NCBI GenBank assembly: GCA_958299035.1
Contig: CATQJL010000305.1
Location: forward strand, 63,646,127 to 63,710,126
Origin: Cylicocyclus nassatus
Taxonomy: Eukaryota; Nematoda; Chromadorea; Rhabditida; Strongylidae
DNA: 64,000 nucleotides
Direction: 5' to 3'
Both the position numbers and the translations under genes were made by a program. This document shows, piece by piece, positions 46,424 to 58,566 of the stretch. How positions within the stretch are numbered: position 1 is the stretch's first letter; each line of letters begins with the position of its first letter. The notes beneath the pieces were generated by a model. The model searched no databases. It worked only from the letters and a program-made list of their open reading frames with translations, and was not told the origin of the DNA.

Positions 46424-46863
46424 AAACCAGTGTACTTCTATTTTGATTTTGACGCCTGTTTTGGTGTTTTGCGGTATTGCACTTCTAGATTTTATCCTCT
46501 TGCGGAGAGATCATCGGTATTGATAGGTTGCGGTACCTGTGACAAATGGCCACATTTTTTATCTCCGACATCTCGCTACATGAAATTCCATGGATTACTA
46601 TCATTATGGTTGTTCCACTAGCGGCTGCTGAGCTTGAGACTATTCTTCTGCTACTTACGACTCCTTGATACGCTAAATCCATACCGCTTCGTTAAAATTC
46701 TCAATAAATTTACCTATGGAGACATGAAACTTCAAGTACGTTGAGTTGAATATTAGGTTGTAAGTCTACAGTCTAAGTTTACACTTAACTTCTAACGGTG
46801 ACAAGTCACCTCATTTTCTTTACAGGGCTCCAGGGTACCATTCGATAGAGCAAAGCAATATTA
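46424..46863 (+). pseudogene. Possible decayed 7-transmembrane protein gene fragment
   Basis: After a possible acceptor (AAACCTTTTAG) one frame encodes a membrane-type helix (TSILILTPVLVFCGIALL) ended by basic residues (LRRDHR). A second frame gives IPWITIIMVVPLAAAELETI continuing LLLLTTP, and after a one-base frame change the sequence continues DTLNPYRFVKILNKFTYGD to a GT donor (CAA|GTACGT, about 46736). A last exon (46828-46863, GSRVPFDRAKQY-stop) joins in phase 0. The order helix, helix, (N)PYR, basic tail recalls the end of nematode chemoreceptors, but frames are broken and the family is uncertain. Confidence 0.3.
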
Positions 46864-47699
46864 ATCGCACATTACCTCATTTTTGAAACACTGGTGGAAA
46901 ATTCATCACATTTAATGCATTTGAAGTGCATTAGACAGCACAAAAAACCGCTTACATAATAAAAACAAGTTTTTAAAGTCATGAATAATTTTTCGGCAAA
47001 GTTCGCAAAGCGCTGAATGGCATTAAAACTCGATATGTAAAGTAATGAAATCATTGGGCATTTTGGTACCACTGTAAAGTCATCAAAAAACCTGCAATTC
47101 CTGGATTGGGAAGAGCTATGAAATGGGAAAAATTTGTTGTAGAATATTTTCTACCATAATTTTTAAATAATTTCTTTAAAACATAACTGCTAGTATTCAA
47201 TTCGTAAAGGAGCGAATCAATTAAAGGTCTCTTTGTTTTGTATACATCAATTGCTATTAAAATTGGGTATATTTTTTTCAATAATATTTTGTTTGACCCC
47301 ATAATGGTGAAATCGAACGCCTTTTATGGTTATAGAAGCTTTATCATACTTTTTTACGCACCAAATTAGTGTACTAAAAACGGATCTATTGAAGAATGAA
47401 CGACGATCTCGATATGAATGCAGCTGTTGCAGCTGTTTATCTATCAACGTAGACAGTGAATCCATTGAGAGCAAATAGATTCACCATTGAGCACCATTCC
47501 TTTTAACCCTCCTCATGTTTCGATACATCCATACATTTTGAGATTTTTCATAGTTTGAATTATTACTTTGGAGAAAAAAGAGCACATTTTGAGGAAATGA
47601 TTTTTTCTTACCTTCCCTATGGGAAAACCTTTATTGAAAGACCTATCTAACTACACAGGATGTCTTAGAAATGTGCAGCAAGTTTAATCGCTATGAACT
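46864..47699. other. No gene recognised
   Basis: AT-rich; two minus-strand ORFs (47051-47302, 47247-47474) overlap each other and have no family signal. Confidence 0.4.
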
Positions 47700-48200
47700 C
47701 TCTTGTCCAAAACAGCTTTCAAGGAACTTAGCAGAAAATGGTCAGAGATTAATCCAGCCATTGACGATGTGTGTATCGTTGAAGTGGTCTTAAAACGCTG
47801 GTTTCAATTATATGTTCATTATCTACCAAGGGACGATCTGGAAGGAGTTATGAACGTTCAAATATGAAAAATCCATCTACTTTCGACCAATACATTTCCT
47901 TCAAAAGCACCCTGATGACGTGGATTTACGGTGGTTATTTTTAATTTTTATTATGAGGAACAAGCACATTCTTTAAAAACCTGAATAGGTGTTTTTAAGA
48001 CGTATTTTGTGGAATATGCCCCACAGAACACTTGGCAAATTGCACATTCAAACGCTCATAACTCCTTCCAGAAAGTCGCTTGGCAGATAGTAAACATACA
48101 TTTGTGATTAGCGTTTCAAGACGATTCAGATGATTTGTAGCATATTTGGTATGGCTACGTTAACTTTTGACCATTCCCTGCTTAGCATAGTGTAAGACTG
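47700..48200. mobile_element. Foldback element
   Basis: About 47727-47870 and 48040-48195 are imperfect reverse complements (TGGAAGGAGTTATGAACGTT / AACGCTCATAACTCCTTCCA; TTAAAACGCTGG / GCGTTTCAAGA region). A mariner-like word (CAGGATGTCTTAGAAATGTG) lies just to the left, at about 47658. Confidence 0.55.
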
Positions 48201-48885
48201 ATCATTTCTTAGGTTTGCAATGCAAAATAGATCATTTATTAGCTTTTTGTGACTGTAGGACTAATAGGAATTTCCTAAACAATGTTCTCGTTGAATCACC
48301 TACCATAAAAAAATTTCCGAAATGTCTAGAAGCTTTTTTGATGGAATATTTGATCTGATACGAATGAAAACTTTCGCAAATGTTTGTAGAGTAGTTTGTA
48401 TGTTGTAATCAGATTTCTGATAGGCACTGATAAAGTTGCTGTCACGCTTATTGTTGTAACTTTCAGATCAAAGATTTTGTTGAAGCGAAAAGCTCATATA
48501 TGTAATTAAATTTGCTATTTGATCTGGCCACGAAGTTCCCAAATTTTTTGAAATTTGGAGCTATATTTGCACTTAAGCACCCTTTTAAAAATTTTTACTC
48601 CTACAATGATGATAAGAGATCGCTCATTTTTTTTGCAAATCTAGTACGAAGAGAAAAAAAGTTTATTATTCGTTTCGTCCGATAAACGGTCTACCGGATT
48701 CCTCAATAAGAAACTGAAGATAAAGCCAGCCCTACAATGTGGCCCAAGCTTCCGCGAAAGCATTTTCAAACAAAAAATTTAGTCTCGTTGAAGTTTCGGT
48801 AATGGACTCTTTCCACTCAAAAAGGTTCTGTCCAGTAGTGACTTTTGTTGATGTTATAGTCTCAAAACTAATTTCAAAATGTTGC
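48201..48885. other. Upstream region of the GT92 gene
   Basis: AT-rich, no core promoter recognised. It ends in ATGTTGCAG (AG at 48886-48887), a possible spliced-leader acceptor 9 nt before the chosen ATG. Confidence 0.35.
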
Positions 48886-48896
48886 AGTGCGTCACT

Positions 48897-51800
48897 ATGG
48901 CCAACGCAATCATCTGTGTTGGGTTCCTGTTCTTCGCAAGCATTGCACTAGTGTTGATCGACATGGATTTCCTTGACAGAATCCCTATTGTAAAAAACAT
49001 AAGAATTTCTTATTGGACAGCGTCATCCTCTGATCCTTCTAAAATTTACAGTTGAGTAAATTCTCACTATAAAAAGTTCTAACTTCTAATGAAATCTTAC
49101 AGCTCCGCCTTTCATCATCAATGACCTCACTACGGCGTTACCCAATAACAAAGTTCTCGCAAACTATACTGCTATTCCTCATTTACAATTTTACAAAAAA
49201 GTTATGGCGGAGAAGATTGGAAAACGGGTTTGTTTTACATCTAACATAATTTGATTAGAAAATACATTTTTTAGGGCACCATACGGCAAAGCTTAAGTCT
49301 GCTTGCTGCTTATAAGTTTCCCGAGCAGATTACAGTAACAACTACGTCTAACGGAAGATATGGGCATGTTTATTTTTACTCCATAGTGTCAAAGTATCTT
49401 GAATGATCGGTTGGTGATTGTTTGGTTGAATGGTGAAGAAAAAAGGGAGTGGACAGGGGAAAGGAATCAAACATCACATTTTTTTGCTGAAAAATCAAGT
49501 ATTGATAGGAATTGCGGAAGCGGTAGACATTAAAAGTAGGGCAAAGGAGATGTTAATGATCTTTTCTTCCAGAATGTAGATTGTAGCAAAGCACAAGAAA
49601 CATTGCAGAAAAGACATTGTCATGTTTCTAAGAACAGCACCTTCAAAAACCGAAGTTCGTTAGGGAAAAAGTTAATAATTTTTAGTTTTAGATTGCAAAG
49701 TTGGTGAAATTTTCTGAAGTGCGGTGCGTTGATTTCTTTTCTCAAATAATGATGGTGAACCGTGAAAAAAGGCCATTAGCAGCATTACGAAATTGGGAAC
49801 TAACTTGACAAATTCGCTCAGAATTGAGAATTCAAAAATTAGTAAGACTCTTTTTTTAGTTATTTTTAGTGTGACAAGCGAAAGAACAATCTGCTTATGT
49901 CAGAAAGAAAGCAGTGAAGAGAAAATGAGAAACAATTAAGGGGAGACAAGGGATAACACTGAGAATAAAGGGGAAACAAAGTATAACATTTTCATGCTCA
50001 TTAAATTTATTCTTGTAAGATACTACAAGAGGATTTGTAACTCGTTTTTGCGGACGAACTTAAATTTGTTGAAATGACTCACTAGCGTGATCCTTCACAA
50101 AATTTTTCGTTCAAGTTCATTGCTTTTTTTCACATTTCTTTATGTCATACTAGTTTATATGAATCGTTGAATAGAGATATCTTCAGTGACGCCGTCTACT
50201 GCCGTTATTTCGACGACGAACATCATGAGGTGGCTGAACCCTTCAAAACATTTGTATTCCCAGAATACAGCATTTTCTGTTTGCGACGAAATGAAGCCAC
50301 ATTTATTTCACTTTCGGAGAGTTATTCTGGGAACTACACGTACCCCGTGCCAATTTTGGACCGCACTTTTGACGGTCAGTTGGCGACGTTTTTGGAATCT
50401 TAGGAGAGCACCTTGTCAAAAAAACTATAAGCTCTCACTATAATAGCAAGATCCACTTCAAATTTGGTGGGGACTCAAAACTAAAAGGAACTGTAGCCAT
50501 GACAACTTCATAAAAATGATTCAGTCACTGTGCGAGTGAAAACCGGGATTACACAGGGTGTCCCAAAAATATGCCTACTCTTTTGATGCTAATAATTCTT
50601 TTATTCTGAAATCTTCCGACAACATGTTAGGCATTATTTTGTAGAGATGGCTTCAGCTTAAATTTACAGCGTGGGGCAAATACCGATCTCGCTTTATTAC
50701 TGTAAAAGTACGATAGGGACTCACAGCATATGGCACCATTGTGGGATAGTTGGTTCAAATAAATAAAAAGATCCAGAAAACTATGTAACATGTTTCTCAC
50801 GCACTCCGATCTCACTACAATTTTTGCATTCGTCGAGCTTTTTAAATAAGGTAATCAGATTGTTGACGAATATCAGAAATTGATGTGGTACGGTTTATCT
50901 GACAGAACTTATAGGAAAAGCGGTGAAGTGCAAACCATATCGGAGTCAGCAACTCTGATTAACCTAATATAGCAGATTTAAGCTTCTTAGCCCCTTTATG
51001 TGTAGAATATGACCCTTAATGATGCAAAAACCTCTCCAAAGTTCCTACCGTAATCATACAGTAATGAAAAAAACAAAAACAGTAACTCGCTCTATACCGT
51101 AAATCTAAGAGGAAGCAGCTCTACAAAACAGCACCTAACGCTTCTTGAAAGGCTCCATTACATGAGAAAAGGCAGCTTCAAGCCATGTCTGGACGTATGG
51201 GGCAAAGATCTTGAACTCTAACTAAAACATTGCCTAACCGGCAGCTCAGATAGTGTTCTAACGGCTGAGGTATTCGCTTCCAAGCCGGACCCCAAGATTG
51301 TATTTCGCATGGATTCATGGCGCGACACATCAGTTTCGCGTACGCGCGAAAGCATGCAAACACGATGCAAGTCGTTTGATAATAAATACAATCCTGGCTT
51401 TTAGTTTGGAGGCGTATATCTTGGCTGTTAGTGAGTCATAGCGCTGCCGCCTGGGACATGCCTTAGTTAGTGCCCCAAAGTATCTTTCCACGTAAAATCT
51501 TCGGCTTAGGTCCAGATTTGCCTAGACGCTGCCTTTGATAACAATAGAACAATAGGCACAATTTTGGGACACCCCTGTATGTACACCTTTATGAACAGAT
51601 TCGATTTGCATTGTTTTCCAACAATCCTTGCAAAAATTTGCATGCAATTTAACACTGGCAAGTACAACAAGACTCAACTGATTTTTGCAAAAGCTCCCAT
51701 ATTCTAATCCTGCCTTTTCTGAGGTTACCAACAATATCCTGCTTTCTTTTTGCAGACAGTTATTTTTAGTGCCACGGTATTTCTTCTCTGTTTGCTTAGC

Positions 51801-54800
51801 TCCGATGTATGGGCCGGAACCAAAATGGCTTTTGCTGTCGGAATTCATTGAACATTTCAAAATTCAAGTAGGTCAGCTAGTTTCGTTTCACTTATAAATG
51901 AAAGTCATCAAGTCAATGTGCAAAGAATTTGAGGCGTCCGCACTAACAGAAATATAAAAGCAACCTGACTGTAACGAGAAACTGACTGTAACTCAACTCC
52001 AATCACTTTGAAACTTTTACTTGACCACATTTCAAGAAGTTTATCCTTTTTTGATCTTTAAGGGGTTTTTTAAGGGTGCCACGCACTTCTACATCTACAT
52101 CAGGGAAATCGACGAGTATAGCACAATCATTCTTAATGACTATGTCCGTACAGGAGATGCCGAAGTTGTTTATCTCCATAATACATACGAGGAATCAGAC
52201 GTTGACTGGCAACAAATGGAAATTCAAGCAAGTAATACGTAAAATACCGCTCGTATTTTGTGAAATTAAATGACGCACAGTCGCTCAATTCATGCATCGT
52301 TGTGGCGTGGTCATATCTTGCTTCAGAGTGGGCGAATTCTTCATCTAAGAGCACCGTTCGACCAAGTCCGGCGTCTCTCATCTTCATACAGATATTTGCT
52401 TACTGTAGGTTATTCAGTCTACTTATTCACTGCAATCACTGAGTAACTTAGTAACTTACTTCAAAGACAGTGTCCCGTCAGATTTTGCATGTCCACCTTT
52501 CTACATGTTTTTGGCCTTTTCAGCACGTACCCAAAATTGAGCTTTGAAAGGCGTGAAAAGACGTTTTTGGGACTTTTACCCAATTTTCAAAATGCAGCTC
52601 GAACGAGAGAGTTTCGATCAAAAGTCTTGAGGCCTTGGCACGAAGACGCTGCCGCCCGTAATTTTTTGCTTTGAACAGCATGTACAGTGCGGGAGCGGTC
52701 GTGGGGTCCCTTGCTCTACAAGTAGGCAAAGCCGTCTGTGCGCTAGCTGTTTGAGGGCTATTTCCTCGGAGCAGGGGGAACAGCAACCAGCCGGATTGGG
52801 CCTGGGAGTTAGTGAGGTGACCAGGAATTTCATCACGGCTAAATTTATCCCCGGCGCGAATCTGCCGAGACACTGCCTTTAAGCAAAAAATATGAAACTA
52901 TTCGTAGAATCTGGCCTCCTGTTATGTTTAAGCGGGCACTTTCATGTATTGGAAAATGCGCCGCGCCGACCTGAGTCGAATGTTCCTTTGTATCAAAAAT
53001 CCGTCCGCTCTGAAGCGAGATGTGGCTCGCTAAGTGATGTCACTTATGTCGTTCGACTGTGCATCTTTTTTCTTTCCATAAATACGAGCGGTATTGTAGC
53101 TATCCCTCTACTCTAGCAACTACACAATTTGTAGTCATTTCCGAGTTTCTAGGACTGCCTCACGCGGGCAAAGAGGCATTCTCAGTGGGTTGCACTTGTG
53201 GATCTTGATGAGCGTCTTACTCCGACAGACTACAATGGTATTCTTCAGGATTATCTTAGGCTGGTGATGATTACAATCTCCTTAGTTATACGGAAACAAG
53301 GCATCCAACTGATAACACTGATTTGATCTTGGTAATTACTGAAATTTTTCAAGGAACATTTCCGACCCGTCGATCGGTGGTATTCAATTTCGCCAACGAT
53401 GGATTCTGAAAAATGATACCATGCCTTTATATTACAAGGATGATAATCAGGTTGGTAAAAAGGAAGCGCCCTTTGATTTTGCCATATTTTGCTAGTAACG
53501 CAAAAGTGAATGACAGCAGAATCACAGTCAAGTTCAAGATGAGTCATCGCAAATCTTCTTACTTACGATGCTTTGTTTTAGCTCTTTACGATAGGCTTCC
53601 GCTGCGTCGCGTCATTTAGGTCATTTTCTCTTCTGAGTGAACTCTAAGTTGGACTATGATTTTTACTATGAAATAATCAAGAACTTATGAAGGATAACTA
53701 GATGGAGCTTCATACAAAAACTGAGACTACGCGGATCAACACAACCAATCTTCGTATTGATCGGAGTCTTGTCATATAAGGACGAGAGTTCCATTCCGAT
53801 TTCTGTTGTAGCTTTACTACAAACAAATTTTGTTCAGTAACATAATTGATCAATTTATGCAAACCCCATTTATCATACAATCCATTCTATAGTTCTCACG
53901 TTACCGATAATACGTGATCGGCATGATTGCAGTTTATTTTCGTCCCATTCATCTCTCAAACTTTAGATCGCTGGTGGGTGATACCATGCGGAAACTAGAG
54001 ACAAATTGAAAAAATATCGTATTTTTTCTATGACTATACAGTAGCACATCATTTTTACGACAAATTCTATCATAATTTAGAGTAAAGCCGCTTAATCTCT
54101 GACTGTGTGGAGTTTGTCCTTCACAAAAATACAGGAAGGAATTTTATTGTTTGTTATCGGTGAGCCGTGGCCGAGATTGTTACAATACCATATTAGCTAA
54201 TGTTTCGGCAAATCGTTTTCTTCAGAGCTTAAAATGGGTAAAACGACTTACAATCTATTCAAAAATGTCTTTGCAGCAAAGCAAGCAAAGTGTCAAGATT
54301 TCTCTTAGACCACTAGCTCAGCTGATAGCCGATAGCCAAACACTCACCTTTTGGGTTACGCCGACGAGATTTGATGCGAGAGCAAGTTGAATGGCTGACC
54401 GCATAAGGGGACCACTATTTATAGCAGAAAACTAGGTCAGAAGAGCTGAGCGAGGTAGAGCGCGAGTTCACCCGTGATCGTTAGGCATTCCTCTTTGCAA
54501 TTCATTTTTGGGCTTTTCGCATGAATCCGAAATGCTCCAAACATTTGCGAGCTGATGTTTGGGATTCGTGTGCCAGGATTTCCACCGAAACTCCAAAATT
54601 TGTCCCGCATGTTTCTGAACCTGGTGAGTGTTTAAAGGAGTGAATGTGCGCGACTTACCTCTCCCATCCAAGTTTTCTTTGATGCAAACACACAACGGGC
54701 GTGCCGTTTCACCCATGAATTCCTTGCCGCAGTCATCGCAGGAGATTAATAGATGCCCCCATGGCCAAATCCCCGCCTTTGCCCTAAGGGATCTAATGCA

Positions 54801-57800
54801 GTTAGGCGTGATGCAAGAACTTTCGTCATGACGATTGAGGACGCGAATCAACAAGGTTTTCAAATTGCTCGGAGACAGTTCTACAATCGTAACTGAATTT
54901 TGTAGCCCTGCTCTTCCCAGGTACGTCGCAATGCAGTGTAGTTCATCGGAAATAAAGGGAATGCAGAAGGCTGTTCTCTCGACCGTTCGTTTACTACAAG
55001 ATGTTTCTTTCCTATTCATAGGTGCCCTTGCATGATTTCCGTAACCGCTGGAAGAAGCTATGTGCGGGCAAGCGACAATGATTCTACCCTTCCCCGTTGC
55101 CCACTGCAAACTTGGGATGCTGTGCGGAACATGTGGCTGATTGAGCTCCTTTTGTTTGGACTGGGCGTGCTGATCGAGAATGGATAAGAATATTTTAAGC
55201 TGGGCTTACCGTACCATTTAGTTGCGTCCATACCGGAAGAGATGGATTTGCATATTTAGAAACGGCAACCACTTGCTGCTGGGCTTCTCTTTAGTAAGCT
55301 GTGTGCACTGTTGCTCGTTGAGTAGTTGGAAGCATTTCTGCCTAAGTGGCGCAGATGATAAAGCAAGCGTCTATATGTATACAGTAAACCAAGGGGCGCA
55401 CTCTAAGATTGGGGCTATATTTTTGCCATAAAGGCTACTGAAAATGTAGGGGATTACCTTTGTTCCGCCAAATCTCTGATTTGTGCGAAATATTAGATTG
55501 TAACAGAATTAATGCAGGTTTTCTGAGTTTTGTGTTTGGATCATTATAACTTTTCACACAAATAGTCTTTTCGTGTGCAACAAAAATTGTTGCAAGCAGC
55601 ACACCTTTTTCAACTCGGTATGCATTATTGTGTTGTTGTAGCTTCACTTAGAAAAATCTTATAGCCCAAATTCTGCCAAGAATTTTTTTCGGAAAACCTT
55701 CACTTAGAGAAACCATAACTTACTATCAAATGTAGTAGGGTAGCGCAAGTATAACTCACTGTGTAGCTTATGGTCGGTTGTGCAGCAGCGCTAAACTCGG
55801 ATTTGAAAAAGATTTCCTTGCGAGAGGATATTTGAAAAAAATTTGAAAGTACTAATTTTTTCGATTTTTCTGAAAATTTGAAAAATCGTTTTTCTGAAAC
55901 TTTTGAATTTTTTCAAAACTAAATAGGGAGAACGACCCAACGATTTTTTCAGCCATAAATGTCTAAAATCTATTCTTCCTATATGAAGCGGAAGCTCCGC
56001 AGTCGCTTCGCGCTGAGGATTATAGGGCAGACGGACCACAGCGACCGCTGACATTTGCTCTGAAATTTCTCGGCTCAGATGTTTACAAAATTCACGATTC
56101 AACATGTATTTTGTAATATAGCTCACTCAAAAAAATTTTGTAAATTTGCAGCGAATTCCGTTTGTTTGTGGTGGTTTTAGAGCCAGGTATATTAAAAGAA
56201 AAAATTTAAGATTTGGTTTCTTAAATTCATGGTCTCAAAACTTCTAGACAAATTCACTTCCACTGAAACGAAAGAATGCTTAAGAAATTAGAAGAAAAGC
56301 ACTTCCGAACGATGTGCGAAAATTTCTGGGAAAACACTTTCCCTTTCTAAACCAGCATTTTGAAAAAGATGCGCGAAAAACCTGTACTAATTCTGTTACA
56401 ACCTAATAGCTCTCACCCAATCCCATCCGTAGGCCCTTTTACGCTGCTTATAATGGGTCGCATTGAGTTTAGGAAGGTCGGTGGAAGCCAAGTCGGTGTC
56501 TGGTTAGAGCTTGTGGGTCTTAATAAGCAGATACAGCAGGGCAGGCAGGCATCACGATTTTGAGACCCGCATTAGTGTCGTGTGATAAATGAGTGCTTAG
56601 TGCATTAGTGCTTTAGCAGTCGCTACCCAATCTCTGTTAAGTTTGCGGTATTGCCTCTGAAACTCGTTGGAGAGGATGAGCGGTATAGCAATTCGTCTTC
56701 CATGCCTTTGTGTTATCACAACATCTAGCTGGTGGAGAATGATCGCATATTATATACGCCTCCCCTGTCGTTATTTGAGTCTTACTTGCGATATTTATTA
56801 GCTCGCGTATTAGCTTAACGCCCTGCTTCTGTGTTAGAGAAGCTTTGAATGTGTTTTCCATACGCGGATGAGTGCTATCGTTTTAAAGACATCGTTGCGA
56901 AAAGGCGAAAATCAAAATCCGTTGAGGGATTTGCACACTGTTGTTTGAAAAACGCACGTGAGAAAAGTGTTGCTGGACATATGTTAGATAGTCTTGGTTG
57001 TCGCCCCCACCCTCTAGGTTCACCTTTCTGCGGACTTTATCCTGGAGTTCGTGCAGCTACAGGCAGACTGGCGCAAAGCCATCATAGAATGGGTGTGATG
57101 GTGAGGAACTTGGGCCCAACTCTAGTACTGAACGCGCGTTTTCCAAAAGCTGAAACCCTCCAATCATTGTGACTCGCGATGTTTTTGCGGAGTGATCCAA
57201 AATTATAGCGCTTGTGCGCTCGCTCTTACCATAGTTGTACTCGCGTTTTTGAGTCGCAGCGTTGCTTTGCTATCTACCCAAGAGACTACCAAATTTCCTC
57301 TACAGTGCCGCTTTCAGTTAAATCGAATTTGATTGCAAATTGTAATTGACCCACCCACTAATTTCCTTCAAAGGCGTTTTCCAAATATCGTGAACAACTG
57401 CTGTCCTCTGTGACACATTTGCACACCAAGTGTACATTTGATTCTTCTTACGATGTTGTGCAATGCGAAGGAGGCGTAGTTGGATGGATTGCACTCGGCG
57501 TTTTCCAAATATCGTAAACGTTTTCTGGTAAACCTCATGGTTCGTGGGTCCTTTCACGTGCAATAAAGTTTGGGACCACGCGATGTTGTAGGACAGCGGT
57601 TGAAATGAAGGATGGACTGTCTGGGTGATAGATCTTCTGTCTCAGCGACAGGACTTCCGAGTCTCTGAAATTCGGCTGGCACATTGCCTAGCAGATGGAA
57701 TGTACGACCTCGATGAATCTCGGCATAGTGATATTATATTGTTTGTTCTTTGTGAGCCGTACCAAGATTGTTACAATGCTTCAACGGCTAACGTTCGGCA

Positions 57801-58566
57801 GATCGCCATCTTTAAACAGGAATGATTTACATTACTTAAAAAAACATGTAAGAGTTGCACGACAGGGAAGGTTTATTTTTACTCATTACTGGGCTGAGGT
57901 GATGTACCTCTACGTAAGTTTATCGTACAAGCTCTCAAGCAGTGACGTAATGGTATGAATCTGTATATATATAAAACTCAAAAATTGTTAGTTTGGAGGG
58001 TTTGTGCGTCATAGAAACGAGCGTCACTCAGCCTCCTATCAATTTATCGATTTGGAGGCTTATCATTTCTGAGCGAACATTTTCCGATAGTCATATACGA
58101 TGGCGGTAAATCTCATTTCCATCTCAGGATCAGATGCGGTATCGAAGTGGTTGTCCTGATATAAGTCATTCATAACATGGAAGAAGGGGGAGGGGTCTCG
58201 CAGTGCACTTCTTGCTGGCAACCTGTAGCATTATCCAGCAGGCAGTGAACAAGGCTCGGGCTGGTCCGGGAAAGCCAACTAGTACGAACATATGGTGCAG
58301 TGGTACATGCAAAAATGTACTCTTAGATTCCATTGATATGAAAGAGTTACACGTCTTAGAATTGAACAGAAAAAACATTGGTTAAGACATTTGATAGAGG
58401 ATTGATCAAGTAAGATTCGCTCAGAATTAGACTCCTTTGCCTACAATAAGATCTAGATACGGCTTTATTTCAGATTGCCACTTATATGCCTACACTACGA
58501 TACCACAATACTTCTCATGTGGGAGGCGTTGGCCATACTGCTAAGTGCATAATGGATCCGTTGAAG
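48897..58566 (+). CDS. GT92 family glycosyltransferase (DUF23-type), C terminus not found
   Basis: Nine exons: 48897-49050, 49103-49227, 49275-49363, 50187-50374, 51770-51867, 52075-52227, 53153-53259, 53354-53450 and 58474-58566; all phases fit, giving 368 residues so far. ATG 48897 is preferred over 48879 because a trans-splice-like acceptor lies between them. Residues 3-20 form a type II signal anchor (AIICVGFLFFASIALVLI). Family blocks follow in order: VYCRYFDD, FPEYSIFCLRR, YPVPILDRT, SVCLAPMYGPEPKWLLLSEF, HFYIYIREIDEYS, YVRTGDAEVVYL, VDWQQMEIQ, WVALVDLDERLTPTDY (DLD, the likely metal-binding DxD), GGIQFRQRWILK and NTSHVGGVGHTAKCIMDP. GT92 enzymes are Golgi transferases; C. elegans GALT-1 adds galactose to core fucose on N-glycans. 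Introns 3, 6 and 7 begin with GC. The expected last 60-100 residues (VHxV...HYR region) are not visible; a TG repeat begins 230 bp on. Confidence 0.85.
50550..51579. mobile_element. Mariner-like non-autonomous element in GT92 intron 4
   Basis: Left end TACACAGGGTGTCCCAAAAA and right end, inverted, TACAGGGGTGTCCCAAAATT with shared continuation (TGCCTA). CAGGGTGTCC ends next to TA are typical of mariner-type elements. A TTAA-family A-like terminus (TTGCCTAGACGCTGCCTTTG at 51515-51534, inverse partner possibly near 51167) lies inside, so it seems to have been hit by a second element. No transposase. Confidence 0.6.
52240..53098. mobile_element. Family C foldback in GT92 intron 6, itself interrupted
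   Basis: Ends TAAAATACCGCTCGTATTTT (52240) and, inverted, TACAATACCGCTCGTATTTA (from 53098). Arms match the family C copy at 31803-32202 (TCTGAAGCGAG, CGTTCGAC blocks). Between the arms sits the TTAA element 52460-52882. TA flanks both ends. Confidence 0.7.
52460..52882. mobile_element. TTAA-family A element nested in family C foldback
   Basis: Left TTCA then AAGACAGTGTCCCGTCAGAT; right, inverted, TTAA then AGGCAGTGTCTCGGCAGATT. Length of 423 bp equals that of the copy at 41882-42304. Its removal leaves a 436-bp family C element close in size to the 400-bp copy at 31803. Confidence 0.65.
54135..57830 (-). pseudogene. Penelope-like element remnant (copy D) in GT92 intron 8
   Basis: A minus-strand ORF at 54468-55109 (213 residues) contains a basic region, then CDDCGKEFMGETARPLCV, which is the GIY-YIG endonuclease segment of PLEs with the GIY triplet replaced, followed by HQVQKHAGQ. 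Downstream on the same strand (54230-54135) is a decayed hammerhead-like block (CTGAAGA, GCCGAAAC, TTAGCTAA), and a second, more decayed copy of that block lies at about 57725-57815 in the same orientation. These could be the two pseudo-LTRs of one element, about 3.6 kb apart. No RT domain is readable between them; an inverted repeat (about 55430-56460) interrupts the region. Confidence 0.6.
55430..56460. repeat. Imperfect inverted repeat inside GT92 intron 8
   Basis: GTAACAGAATTAATGCAGGT at about 55500 matches, inverted, ACCTGTACTAATTCTGTTAC at about 56380; outer parts (CCATAAAGGC.../...TTATAATGG) also correspond loosely. Probably a decayed foldback. Confidence 0.45.

Noticed and set aside
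52520..52873. 117-residue minus-strand ORF
   Set aside because: Lies within the nested TTAA element in GT92 intron 6 and has no transposase features.
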